This document shows positions 28,950 to 36,319 of a DNA stretch of 64,000 bases, in pieces. The notes beneath the pieces are model-generated. The model saw nothing but the letters and a program-made list of their open reading frames with translations. It ran no database searches and was not told where the DNA came from. The stretch comes from DAOUTY01 sp964453665. GTDB taxonomy: Bacteria; Chloroflexota; Dehalococcoidia; SZUA-161. Position 1 is the first letter of the stretch. Each line of letters starts with the position of its first letter. The stretch covers positions 1 through 64,000 of the forward strand of contig CAYVQT010000001.1 of assembly GCA_964453665.1 (NCBI GenBank), in the 5' to 3' direction. Both the position numbers and the translations under genes were made by a program.

Positions 28950-29743
28950 CCGATTTGCCCTTATCCCGGAATGGGAAGGAAGCCCTTGATGTAGCCAAAG
29001 CGGCGGCGGGAGAGGCTGGGGAAATAATAAAAGCCCACTTTCGAGAAGAGAGACAGATACAATTCAAGGGAAGAGCCAACATAGTCACCGAGGTAGACCT
29101 CAGGGTAGAGGACAGCCTCAAAGCATTACTTCGAGCGGAATATCCCGACCACAGCATTATCTCCGAGGAGTCAGAGCCCGTCAGCGGCGGTTCAAACTAC
29201 ACCTGGATTCTCGACCCACTGGATGGGACAAACAACTACTCCTTCGGCATACCATTTTTCTCCACTGTCATCGCCTTAACCAGCGGCGATGACGTCCTGC
29301 TGGGCATAGTCTACGATCCCCTGCGCGACGAGCTGTTCGCGGCCCTGCGAGGCAAAGGCACGACTCTCAACGGCAGCCCTGTCCGCGTCTCCGGGAAAAC
29401 GAAGGTTCAGGACTCGCTCATCGGCCTCGACCTGGGTTATGTCGATGAGAAAGGGAAGAGGCTACTGGAGTTTATCACCAGCCTGTGGCCGAACATGTAC
29501 GCCTTCAGGATCATGGGCTCGGCCGCCCTGGGGATGGCCTACGCCGCCTGCGGACGGCTCGACCTCTACTTCCACCTGCTGGTGTACCCCTGGGAGCTCG
29601 CCTGCGGCAAGCTGCTGGTGACCGAGGCCGGCGGGGTGGCGACCGACTGGGAAGGGAGGCCGCCGGTCATAGGCGAAAGCTCCGTCATAGTCTCAAACAA
29701 GGACATCCACGCCGATTTCCTGAACATTGTGCATGCCCGTTAG
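28946..29743 (+). CDS. inositol monophosphatase family protein
   Basis: A 265-residue Mg-dependent phosphatase of the IMPase/SuhB superfamily. Motif 1 is WILDPLDGTNNYS and the upstream acidic pair is IISEESEP. Motif 2, usually WDxAAG, reads YPWELACGKLLVTEAGG, so the metal-binding Asp is Glu here. Substrate (inositol, fructose or nucleotide phosphate) cannot be chosen from sequence. The start ATG overlaps the trpS stop (ATGA), so translation is coupled. Confidence 0.88.
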   Translation: MTDLPLSRNGKEALDVAKAAAGEAGEIIKAHFREERQIQFKGRANIVTEVDLRVEDSLKALLRAEYPDHSIISEESEPVSGGSNYTWILDPLDGTNNYSFGIPFFSTVIALTSGDDVLLGIVYDPLRDELFAALRGKGTTLNGSPVRVSGKTKVQDSLIGLDLGYVDEKGKRLLEFITSLWPNMYAFRIMGSAALGMAYAACGRLDLYFHLLVYPWELACGKLLVTEAGGVATDWEGRPPVIGESSVIVSNKDIHADFLNIVHAR

Positions 29744-29771
29744 GAGCGTTCAATTCAGGCTGTCCAATAAA

Positions 29772-29873
29772 TGTAGCGTTGCCACAGGTATGGCAACGAA
29801 TTCTCCGTCGTGACAGGAGTCACGACACTACACACACGGTATGAGGTAGGGGCGATCCAATGTGATCGCCCCT
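29772..29873. repeat. three adjacent intergenic palindromes
   Basis: In order: GTTGCCA...TGGCAAC, CGTCGTGAC...GTCACGAC, and GTAGGGGCGATC-caatgt-GATCGCCCCT (29846-29873). Each belongs to a family found elsewhere in this window, and all sit in a spacer with no gene. Confidence 0.75.
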
Positions 29874-29942
29874 CCATGACGAGATAACAGGCGTCCGTGA
29901 AATAATCAGTCTCCCCTGCCCAGGTGTAGACCACATCATAAG

Positions 29943-30116
29943 TCAGGGAAAACAGCCCAACTGGCAGGTGCAGATCTTGATACTCAGCCTGTTCGCTGTG
30001 TCTCCGACATCCTTCGGGGCGACTTTAAACTTCTTCGCTATCCTGAACGCCTGGGCGCAGGGGAGCCTTCCATTGACAAGGGACGCCCGTATCTCCTCCT
30101 CCATTGTCAGCTCCAT
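29943..30116 (-). CDS. small conserved-looking protein with CQLGCF end
   Basis: A 57-residue soluble protein. The core reads LVNGRLPCAQAFRIAKKFKV, then VGDTANRLSIKI and a cysteine pair in CTCQLGCFP; a third cysteine is in LPCAQ. The helix-turn-helix-like middle plus clustered cysteines suggests metal or cluster binding. I recall similar LPCxxAF...CQLGCF proteins in anaerobes but cannot name a function. ATG 30116 (GGAGGG 4 nt upstream) is chosen; ATG 30104 has GGAG at 6 nt, and the frame stays open up to 30203. Confidence 0.6.
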   Translation of the reverse strand: MELTMEEEIRASLVNGRLPCAQAFRIAKKFKVAPKDVGDTANRLSIKICTCQLGCFP

Positions 30117-30488
30117 ATATCCCTCCATTCTGCTTGCCGCGAGGTTTCGCCTCTGTGACCTTGTGCCGCTCGACTTACACGGCCCCGGTATGAACTTCCC
30201 CATTACTCTATTTTGGCCTGGTTACTCTGTCAATACAATACTTATGTCAAGTCAGCGGCTACTCGCAGCCATCTGTTGGCCTGACCGGGACATCGCAGTC
30301 TCATCATGCTCAACTCGTCGATTGGCAGTTACTAAGTCTTGTTGCCTCCCTCTACTCATCTTAAAGCCAGGGTTACATTACTTACTATGATTTAAGTCAT
30401 AGAATTAACGGGTTGGGAAGGGTTGACAAGCCACGACAGGTAGGTCAAGATACCCGCGTATATATAATTACTCCAGGGAGGGAGATCT

Positions 30489-31028
30489 GTGAGGCTATTC
30501 GCTTTCGTTATAGTGCTGTTGCTTTTACTGTTGCTTACCTTCGGGGCGCCGGGCTGCTACTGGGGGGAGGGAGTGACCGAGAAGCACGGCCTCAAGATGA
30601 ATCTCGACGATGCCTGCTTCATAGAAGAATCAACATCCTCTGACCATTCGTCAGCGCTGCTGGTAACGCTGAGCTTCGAGAACGAGGGCGAAGCAGCGCT
30701 TTACTTTGACTACCACGATTTCGCATATATTGCCGGTGACACGGACATATTCTACCTTGCATCTGTATCACCTAGGTCCTGCCCGCCCGTGTATATCTCC
30801 CCCTCCATGTCATCTAAGTCTGCGCGTGCGCTCAAGCCGAACCAGACATGCAGCTGCAAATTAGAGTTCGTCGTGTCCGACGAGTCACGCCTGACTGGAG
30901 ATGAAAGGCTGACCCTGGTTATCTATGGCGAAGATGCAACAGGGGACAGCGTGGTTGTTGAGTTCAAGCTGCCACGGTTAAACGACATGAGGGAGTGCAC
31001 CGAGGACGACCTTACGGAAGGCACATAG
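30489..31028 (+). CDS. putative lipoprotein, unknown function
   Basis: A 179-residue exported protein. Residues 1-22 are a hydrophobic leader ending in the lipobox-like GAPGC, so it is probably lipid-anchored. The rest is beta-rich (ALLVTLSFENEGEAALYFDY, then CSCKLEFVVSD and RLTLVIYGED) and resembles DUF4352-type immunoglobulin-like domains. The start is GTG 30489 with GGGAGG about 7 nt upstream. No neighbour suggests a role. Confidence 0.65.
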   Translation: MRLFAFVIVLLLLLLLTFGAPGCYWGEGVTEKHGLKMNLDDACFIEESTSSDHSSALLVTLSFENEGEAALYFDYHDFAYIAGDTDIFYLASVSPRSCPPVYISPSMSSKSARALKPNQTCSCKLEFVVSDESRLTGDERLTLVIYGEDATGDSVVVEFKLPRLNDMRECTEDDLTEGT

Positions 31029-31543
31029 CAAGCAAGAGCAGCGCAGCCAGATCCAACGCCCGCACCCTCCCCGTTCGCCCTGTGCGCACAGATTATAGAA
31101 TACGCAATCCCATAGCCGGCTGCCTGGCCGTCTGAATGTCCAGACACCTGAGCGTTTAAGTGGTGAGTTACTGACAATCCTCCCTCCCACGGTAAGGGGA
31201 GCTAGAGGGAGGGGGAATTATATTCACCCTCATCCTTCGGCAGGCTCAGGTCGGGCTCTTTCCTCTCCCGTCAAGGGAGAGGAAACCATTATCCTCCCTC
31301 CCCCGGCGGGAGGGAGTTAGAGGGAGGGGGGATTTCCCTGTGCTTGCAGTGACAACATGGGTATCCCAGAGCATATTCTCCAGGCGCTGTTGGAGCGGAT
31401 GCTCCAACCTGCCCCAAATTTGCAGACCCCATCAAGGGAGAGGAGCTATTTGCCCACTTTCGCCTGTTGCTATATTATAGCAACAGGTTATCTCCGTAAG
31501 CTGACGCGGAGAGCCATCTAAACGGTGCAGTAAGAGGAAACCG
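31029..31543. other. repeat-rich intergenic stretch
   Basis: This 515-nt spacer has no supported gene. It contains two purine/pyrimidine blocks of the CCCTCCC...GGGAGGGAGTTAGAGGG type (31184-31214 and 31294-31330), a GTTGGAGC/GCTCCAAC hairpin at 31389-31408, and a perfect 25-nt palindrome at 31463-31487 (arms CCTGTTGCTATA / TATAGCAACAGG, one central T). The last lies 56 nt before the next gene and could be an operator. Confidence 0.65.
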
Positions 31544-32167
31544 ATGGACATAGGTGAACTTATCTCGATCATCATGGTGCTCCTTTTCGCGGTTGGGCTG
31601 CCCGTTATTATCAGCAGTATGAGGAAGGGCAAGCAGAAGAAGCTCGATGAACTCTTCCAGCACCTTCCAGGTATAGGAGTAAAGGCATCCCTCATGGAAA
31701 AGGAAAACGCACAGGAGAAGGTAGGACAAAAACGTTCCTGGGGAGCGAAAGTCGAGGGCGGCATTGGAATAGAGGACAGGAACATCGATTCCATAATTGT
31801 CGTCAGCGTGTCCAGCCAGTATGGAGCCACATATTACCTGGACTGCCTGGTGATGATCCCCAGCCTCGCGGGCAGGGAAGACACCAGGAAAACGACAATG
31901 ATTAAAAAGAAAAGTCCGCCGCTATGGGGAAAGACGACAGACATCGAGTGGAAAGGTGACCCTTACCTGGCTCAAAGATTGAACTTCGACTACCAGTTGA
32001 AGTACAGGCTGTTGCAGGCCAGTCCGAACCCGCTGAAAGGAAGCATCTCGATTCATCCGGAGCCCAAGTACGGTTATACCAGGATCAGGACTGACTACCA
32101 GTTGCTTTCTTCAGACTTGTTCCAGGCGATAGATACCATTGCCAGGCACGTCAAATCGGGGGCTTAG
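31544..32167 (+). CDS. membrane-anchored hypothetical protein
   Basis: A 207-residue protein with one N-terminal transmembrane helix (about residues 5-24, LISIIMVLLFAVGLPVIISS) followed by a basic stop-transfer segment, so the bulk is probably cytoplasmic. The remainder mixes strands and helices; no family was recognised. ATG 31544 has AGAGGA about 5 nt upstream. The thioesterase gene follows 33 nt later and may be cotranscribed. Confidence 0.65.
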   Translation: MDIGELISIIMVLLFAVGLPVIISSMRKGKQKKLDELFQHLPGIGVKASLMEKENAQEKVGQKRSWGAKVEGGIGIEDRNIDSIIVVSVSSQYGATYYLDCLVMIPSLAGREDTRKTTMIKKKSPPLWGKTTDIEWKGDPYLAQRLNFDYQLKYRLLQASPNPLKGSISIHPEPKYGYTRIRTDYQLLSSDLFQAIDTIARHVKSGA

Positions 32168-32200
32168 CACTAGAAAAGTCAGTGCTAAAAAGGAGCAGCG

Positions 32201-32638
32201 ATGCTAAGCTGGGAGAAGAAGCTGTCAGGGATAGACATCGGGCAGGAATCGTTTCATAAATGCTTCGGATGCGGCAAGGAGAACCCGGTCGGCCTCAAGC
32301 TCGAATTCGTACAGAATGGCAGCGAGGCCAGGAGCGAGTTTACCATCAGCAAGCTCTACGAGGGTTGGGACGGTTTCGTGCACGGCGGCATAATATGCAC
32401 CATCCTCGACGAGGCGATGGCATATACATTCTTCCCCGAGATTAAGGGGGTTACTGCCAAGGCCGAATTCAGGTTCAGGCGACCTGCCCCCGTAGAAGTC
32501 CCGATGGCGGTCAACGCCAGGCTAGTCAGGAAAACGAGGAAGCTTCTCACCACACACGCTGCGATAACCCTCAAAGATGGTACGATAGTGGCCGAAAGTA
32601 CCGGCCAGGCATATGTGGTCAATTCAAAACAGGGCTAA
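32201..32638 (+). CDS. PaaI-type hotdog-fold thioesterase
   Basis: A 145-residue acyl-CoA thioesterase-like protein. The hotdog signature HGGIICTILDEAMAYTF is intact, with the N-terminal CFGCGKENPVGLKL block of this subfamily. The natural acyl substrate is unknown. AAAGGAG precedes ATG 32201. A 25-nt hairpin (TTAGCACT/AGTGCTAA, 32164-32188) ends just before the Shine-Dalgarno and could influence translation. Confidence 0.9.
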   Translation: MLSWEKKLSGIDIGQESFHKCFGCGKENPVGLKLEFVQNGSEARSEFTISKLYEGWDGFVHGGIICTILDEAMAYTFFPEIKGVTAKAEFRFRRPAPVEVPMAVNARLVRKTRKLLTTHAAITLKDGTIVAESTGQAYVVNSKQG

Positions 32639-32685
32639 TCACGCAGCGAAGTTAGTTGCTGACGCCCCTTACCGCAACTCCCTGT

Positions 32686-33042
32686 TCAGTAGGATTCGTA
32701 GAACTCCCGAGGTTTCGATGAAACGTCGACTATGGCCCATATCCAGATGGCGATATTCGGAACGAAGAATATCAACCAGGTCCAGACCGGATTGAAAACG
32801 GTAAGATTCAAACCGAGGCCCAACCAGAATTTCCAGCTATCTCTCCTGTATGTATAGAGCCATGTCCAGAATGACAGGAAGACCGCAAGCAGGATCGCCA
32901 CCGTCTTATCTTTAGGTGAGGGAACACGTTCTCTTTGAACACGGACTCCGCAGTTCATACATATATCGGTGTCCTTCTTTATCACAGCGCCGCAGCTCCG
33001 GCAGAACATCTCATCAGGGCCAGCAACCCGTTGCTCCTCCAT
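32686..33042 (-). CDS. zinc-ribbon membrane protein
   Basis: A 118-residue protein. Residues 12-35 are a zinc ribbon (FCRSCGAVIKKDTDICMNCG, four cysteines). Hydrophobic helices follow (TVAILLAVFLSFWTWLYTY, then a longer C-terminal one), similar to small TM2-like proteins. Function unknown. Its start region is a paralogue of the neighbouring protein at 33136-33606: both share MYC/FCxSCGAVIKK and CGVRV. Confidence 0.8.
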   Translation of the reverse strand: MEEQRVAGPDEMFCRSCGAVIKKDTDICMNCGVRVQRERVPSPKDKTVAILLAVFLSFWTWLYTYRRDSWKFWLGLGLNLTVFNPVWTWLIFFVPNIAIWIWAIVDVSSKPREFYESY

Positions 33043-33135
33043 CGTTTACCTCATCATTGTGCTCTCGAAATTCACGTTCGCAATAAACGTAGAATCTCCC
33101 ATGCCTACCGCCTGTTTCGAACAAAACCAAATATG

Positions 33136-33606
33136 TCAGGTTTCCTGGACAGGATAAAACTCCTTGCTCGATATCGCTATCAAAATCAGCGCCGGTATTC
33201 CCAGCGGCCAGAATGAGAAAAGTGAGCAAACCCCGCCGACAACTGCCAGCGGGAAATTCTTCCTGTTAATCGCGTGGCTCGAGCCCACTATTGTCACAAT
33301 GCCCAGAGCGAGCAGCAGTATTCCAATCCCTATAGGGGCCCACTCAACCCCATCCACACCATTACCTGCGGTAGCGCCGATGGAGATCAACACAATTCCG
33401 ACGATAACAGGAACGACCCCGGCAACTACGCCGAATACACCTCCTACAACTGGCTTAGCCGTGGAACCAATTTCATCAATGGAAACTGCACCCTTTCGAA
33501 CTCGAACGCCGCAGTGCACGCAAATCTCGGCCTCTTTCTTTATGACGGCACCACAGCTCGGACAGTACATCTCATCTTCCCTGGGCACCCGTTTCTCAGC
33601 CTCCAT
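33136..33606 (-). CDS. zinc-ribbon membrane protein, paralogue
   Basis: A 156-residue protein with the same N-terminal zinc ribbon as its neighbour (YCPSCGAVIKKEAEICVHCG) followed by about four transmembrane helices (GGVFGVVAGVVPVIVGIVL and others). The membrane parts of the two proteins differ, so the ribbon has been joined to different membrane domains. Both genes run on the minus strand, 93 nt apart. Function unknown. Confidence 0.8.
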   Translation of the reverse strand: MEAEKRVPREDEMYCPSCGAVIKKEAEICVHCGVRVRKGAVSIDEIGSTAKPVVGGVFGVVAGVVPVIVGIVLISIGATAGNGVDGVEWAPIGIGILLLALGIVTIVGSSHAINRKNFPLAVVGGVCSLFSFWPLGIPALILIAISSKEFYPVQET

Positions 33607-33738
33607 TTCTACCTCCTCAGATTCAAAAAGCGTATGTTGCCGGATATCGTGAACTGTGCGCCGGGGCCCGTTTCGATATCCTCGGTAAGCATTGTAATCG
33701 ATTTGTCAACATTCTCCAACATCGTCGGTTCCCCCCGT

Positions 33739-34659
33739 TCAACGCATCCTCTTCACCCGCCACGTCAGCCAGACGAAGTGAAATACGGAGAAGGACAATA
33801 CCAATGCCGCAGGCATCGCGGCCCTGGGATCGAAAAAGATAAGCGCAATAGCCCCGGCCAAACCGTCGTTCTTCCTGGTGCCTAACAGCATAAAGCTGAT
33901 CCTGCTCGCCTTCTTCACACCTAAACGTATTGACACGCGGTTAATCACCTCGGCCAGGACAAACGTGCCGGTAAAAGCGACAGCCGATACCAGCAGTAAA
34001 GTGCCGGGCTCCTGCAGGAACACATCACGATTCAGCCCGACCATGGTATAAATTACCAGGAAGAAACCCCAGTTCACCACCGGGTTCCTCCATCTCTCCA
34101 CTATCGACATTATGCGAGTACGCCGCAAGATCCTGGAGACTACGATCGGAGCAACTATCAGCTCTCCCAGTACTATCAGCAGCCTTTCGGTCTCGATAAA
34201 GTTCGCCCCCAGGAATAATATGCAAATCAACGGGGTGACGGCCAGCGCCACAGTGTATACGGCTACATTCCCTACCAGCGAATACCTGGTGTTCCCGCCC
34301 AGGAGATAGGTGATCGGTATCACGGCGACGGCAGGAGGCATGGCGGCGACAAGCACGAAGCCCGTACGCAGGTCTTCATCACCGATAATCAGGGATGACA
34401 GGCCCACGTAAATGCCGCTAAGGATGATAAAGTTCAGCACCAGGGCCATCAGGACGGGTAATAATATCGTCTTTAAATCGAGGAATACCCTTGAGGAAAT
34501 ATCCAGTATGGAAATGGTCATTATCAGGCCCAGCACGGGCACCAGCGCAGGTTCCGTATAAGAAGCGCCATCGCTGTATAACAGCGCGACAGCGATGGCA
34601 AGCAAAAAGATGAAGCTGTTATTTCCAAGAAGTCCCATGATTCGGCTATCAATAGACAT
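33739..34659 (-). CDS. BASS-type (bile acid:sodium symporter-like) transporter
   Basis: A 306-residue membrane protein with nine or ten hydrophobic helices. The core LVAAMPPAVAVIPITYLLGG and the following helix match the unwound crossover region of BASS/ArsB-like transporters. These move organic anions with sodium; the substrate is unknown. It ends with the basic tail TWRVKRMR. It stands between the zinc-ribbon genes and the divergent TetR operon. Confidence 0.7.
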   Translation of the reverse strand: MSIDSRIMGLLGNNSFIFLLAIAVALLYSDGASYTEPALVPVLGLIMTISILDISSRVFLDLKTILLPVLMALVLNFIILSGIYVGLSSLIIGDEDLRTGFVLVAAMPPAVAVIPITYLLGGNTRYSLVGNVAVYTVALAVTPLICILFLGANFIETERLLIVLGELIVAPIVVSRILRRTRIMSIVERWRNPVVNWGFFLVIYTMVGLNRDVFLQEPGTLLLVSAVAFTGTFVLAEVINRVSIRLGVKKASRISFMLLGTRKNDGLAGAIALIFFDPRAAMPAALVLSFSVFHFVWLTWRVKRMR

Positions 34660-34913
34660 GGTAAATTACCGCCATGTTTTATGATTTAATCGGGAAACAG
34701 CGCCACGGCGGAAAGGAAAGTAAATAACCCGCTAAAGCCAGTATATAGTGTGCTTTGACCATATGGCAATGTAGACTTATCCAGGCTTGCTGTCAATGTT
34801 TGCATCGCAAGGGCCAGACCACAGGGGTTCTTAGCACTTTACATAATATGCTCGGCTTCGCGAACGGCGACACCGCACTAAAAATAACGCAATAAGCAAC
34901 TCCCAATACCGGC
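34660..34913. other. spacer between divergent BASS and TetR genes
   Basis: No gene or clear hairpin is seen in this stretch; the TetR promoter and operator begin at 34914. Confidence 0.5.
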
Positions 34914-34969
34914 TTGACAATCCTATCACTAACATACTATACTGGTTTCACTGACCGACTGGTCGGTCA
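34914..34969 (+). promoter_or_regulatory. TetR promoter with palindromic operator
   Basis: TTGACA (34914-34919), an 18-nt spacer and TATACT (34938-34943) are followed by the inverted repeat TGACCGAC-TG-GTCGGTCA (34952-34969) at the expected transcript start. The GACCGAC/GTCGGTC pattern is typical of TetR-family operators, so the regulator probably represses its own operon from here. Confidence 0.8.
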
Positions 34970-34992
34970 ATATATAACATGGAATAGCTTTG

Positions 34993-35580
34993 ATGGAATC
35001 ACCCGTAAAACGGAAGGACATACCTCCACAGCGCCGCGAGCAGATATTCGCAGCCGCAGCAGAGCTGTTCTCCCGCAGCGGCTACCACGGCGTCACCGTC
35101 GATGCCATCGCCCGGCGAGCCGGAATCAGCAAGGGCAACCTGTACTGGTATTTCAAATCCAAGCAGGAGATCTTCCGGCTCCTCATAGACTATGCCGTCG
35201 GGCGGCTTTATTCTCCTGTACTAGAGGCGATGTTGAGCGATGTAGAACCCCGCGAGAGGCTGCGAGCTGTTGCCAGGAGCTGTATCCATGCCGCAGAGGC
35301 TGATCCCGAAGCCCTGCACCTTATCTGGCAAATCGCCACTCAGCCCGAGCTTAAAGACCTGGTATCCCCTGAGTTCTCCACCTGGCTTAATCCCGTTATC
35401 GACTACCTCAAGCCACTTTTTACTGAGCTTGGCGATAAGGACCCTGAGGGCACAGCAACGCTTTATTGCTTTACGCTTGACGCTCTGATGCTGCTGGTCT
35501 CTATAGACCCCAATGTTTATGACAGGGAGAAACTGATGGCGGCCATCGAAAATAAGTTTATAAGCCTTGGGAGGGAATGA
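34993..35580 (+). CDS. TetR family transcriptional regulator
   Basis: A 195-residue repressor. The N-terminal helix-turn-helix is classic: RREQIFAAAAELFSRSGYHG, VTVDAIARRAGISKGNLYWYF, KSKQEIF. The C-terminal ligand domain is all-helical and variable. It is first in an operon with an ABC transporter, so it probably controls efflux in response to a ligand. ATG 34993 is chosen over TTG 34990; the Shine-Dalgarno is weak (GGA). It is followed by the ABC ATPase with a 1-nt gap. Confidence 0.93.
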   Translation: MESPVKRKDIPPQRREQIFAAAAELFSRSGYHGVTVDAIARRAGISKGNLYWYFKSKQEIFRLLIDYAVGRLYSPVLEAMLSDVEPRERLRAVARSCIHAAEADPEALHLIWQIATQPELKDLVSPEFSTWLNPVIDYLKPLFTELGDKDPEGTATLYCFTLDALMLLVSIDPNVYDREKLMAAIENKFISLGRE

Positions 35581-35581
35581 G

Positions 35582-36313
35582 ATGTCCATACCAAAATCGG
35601 GCGAAGCCGGAGATATCATACTCCAGTTGAACGACGTATCGCGGTCATATCAGATGGGGCAGGTGGAGGTAAGAGCCCTCAGCGATATAACACTTGACAT
35701 AACACGAGGCGGGTTTATCGTTATCCTGGGCCCCAGCGGCTCGGGCAAAACCACGCTGCTTAACCTTATCGGCGGCATCGATTCCCCGACCGCAGGCAGT
35801 ATTACTATTGACGGTATTGAACTCAGCGCACTCGATGACAGAGGCCTGACCGAATACCGGCGCAACCATATCGGCTTCGTCTTCCAGTTCTTCAACCTCA
35901 TCCCCACCCTGACGGCCAGGGAAAACGTCGAGTTCGCCGCAGAGCTGGTCGATGAACCAAGAGACCCCCTCGAAGTGCTGGAGGTCGTCGGACTCAAGGA
36001 ACGCGCCGACCACTATCCCAGCGAACTCTCCGGCGGAGAGCAGCAGCGCGTAGCCATAGCAAGAGCCCTGGCAAAGGACCCACCGATACTACTCTGCGAC
36101 GAGCCCACCGGCGAGCTCGATTTCGAGACCGGAAAGCACATTCTGAGCGCAATGAGGATGATAAACGAGGAAAGCCGCAAGACTGTGCTCCTGGTCACGC
36201 ACAATACCGCTATCGGTGATATAGCCCACAGGGTAGTCCGGCTTCGCAGCGGCGAGATCGTGGAGGACAGGCATAATCCATCCCCCGTAGACCCCCGGGA
36301 GCTGAGGTGGTAG
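35582..36313 (+). CDS. ABC transporter ATP-binding protein (LolD/MacB type)
   Basis: A 243-residue ATPase that powers an FtsX-type permease. Walker A is LGPSGSGKTTLLNL, the Q-loop lies in IGFVFQFFNLIPTL, the ABC signature is LSGGEQQRVAIARAL, and Walker B is ILLCDEPTGELD, followed by the H-loop in VTHN. ATG 35582 has GGGAGG about 6 nt upstream and begins right after the TetR stop. Confidence 0.95.
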   Translation: MSIPKSGEAGDIILQLNDVSRSYQMGQVEVRALSDITLDITRGGFIVILGPSGSGKTTLLNLIGGIDSPTAGSITIDGIELSALDDRGLTEYRRNHIGFVFQFFNLIPTLTARENVEFAAELVDEPRDPLEVLEVVGLKERADHYPSELSGGEQQRVAIARALAKDPPILLCDEPTGELDFETGKHILSAMRMINEESRKTVLLVTHNTAIGDIAHRVVRLRSGEIVEDRHNPSPVDPRELRW

Positions 36314-36319
36314 TACGCT

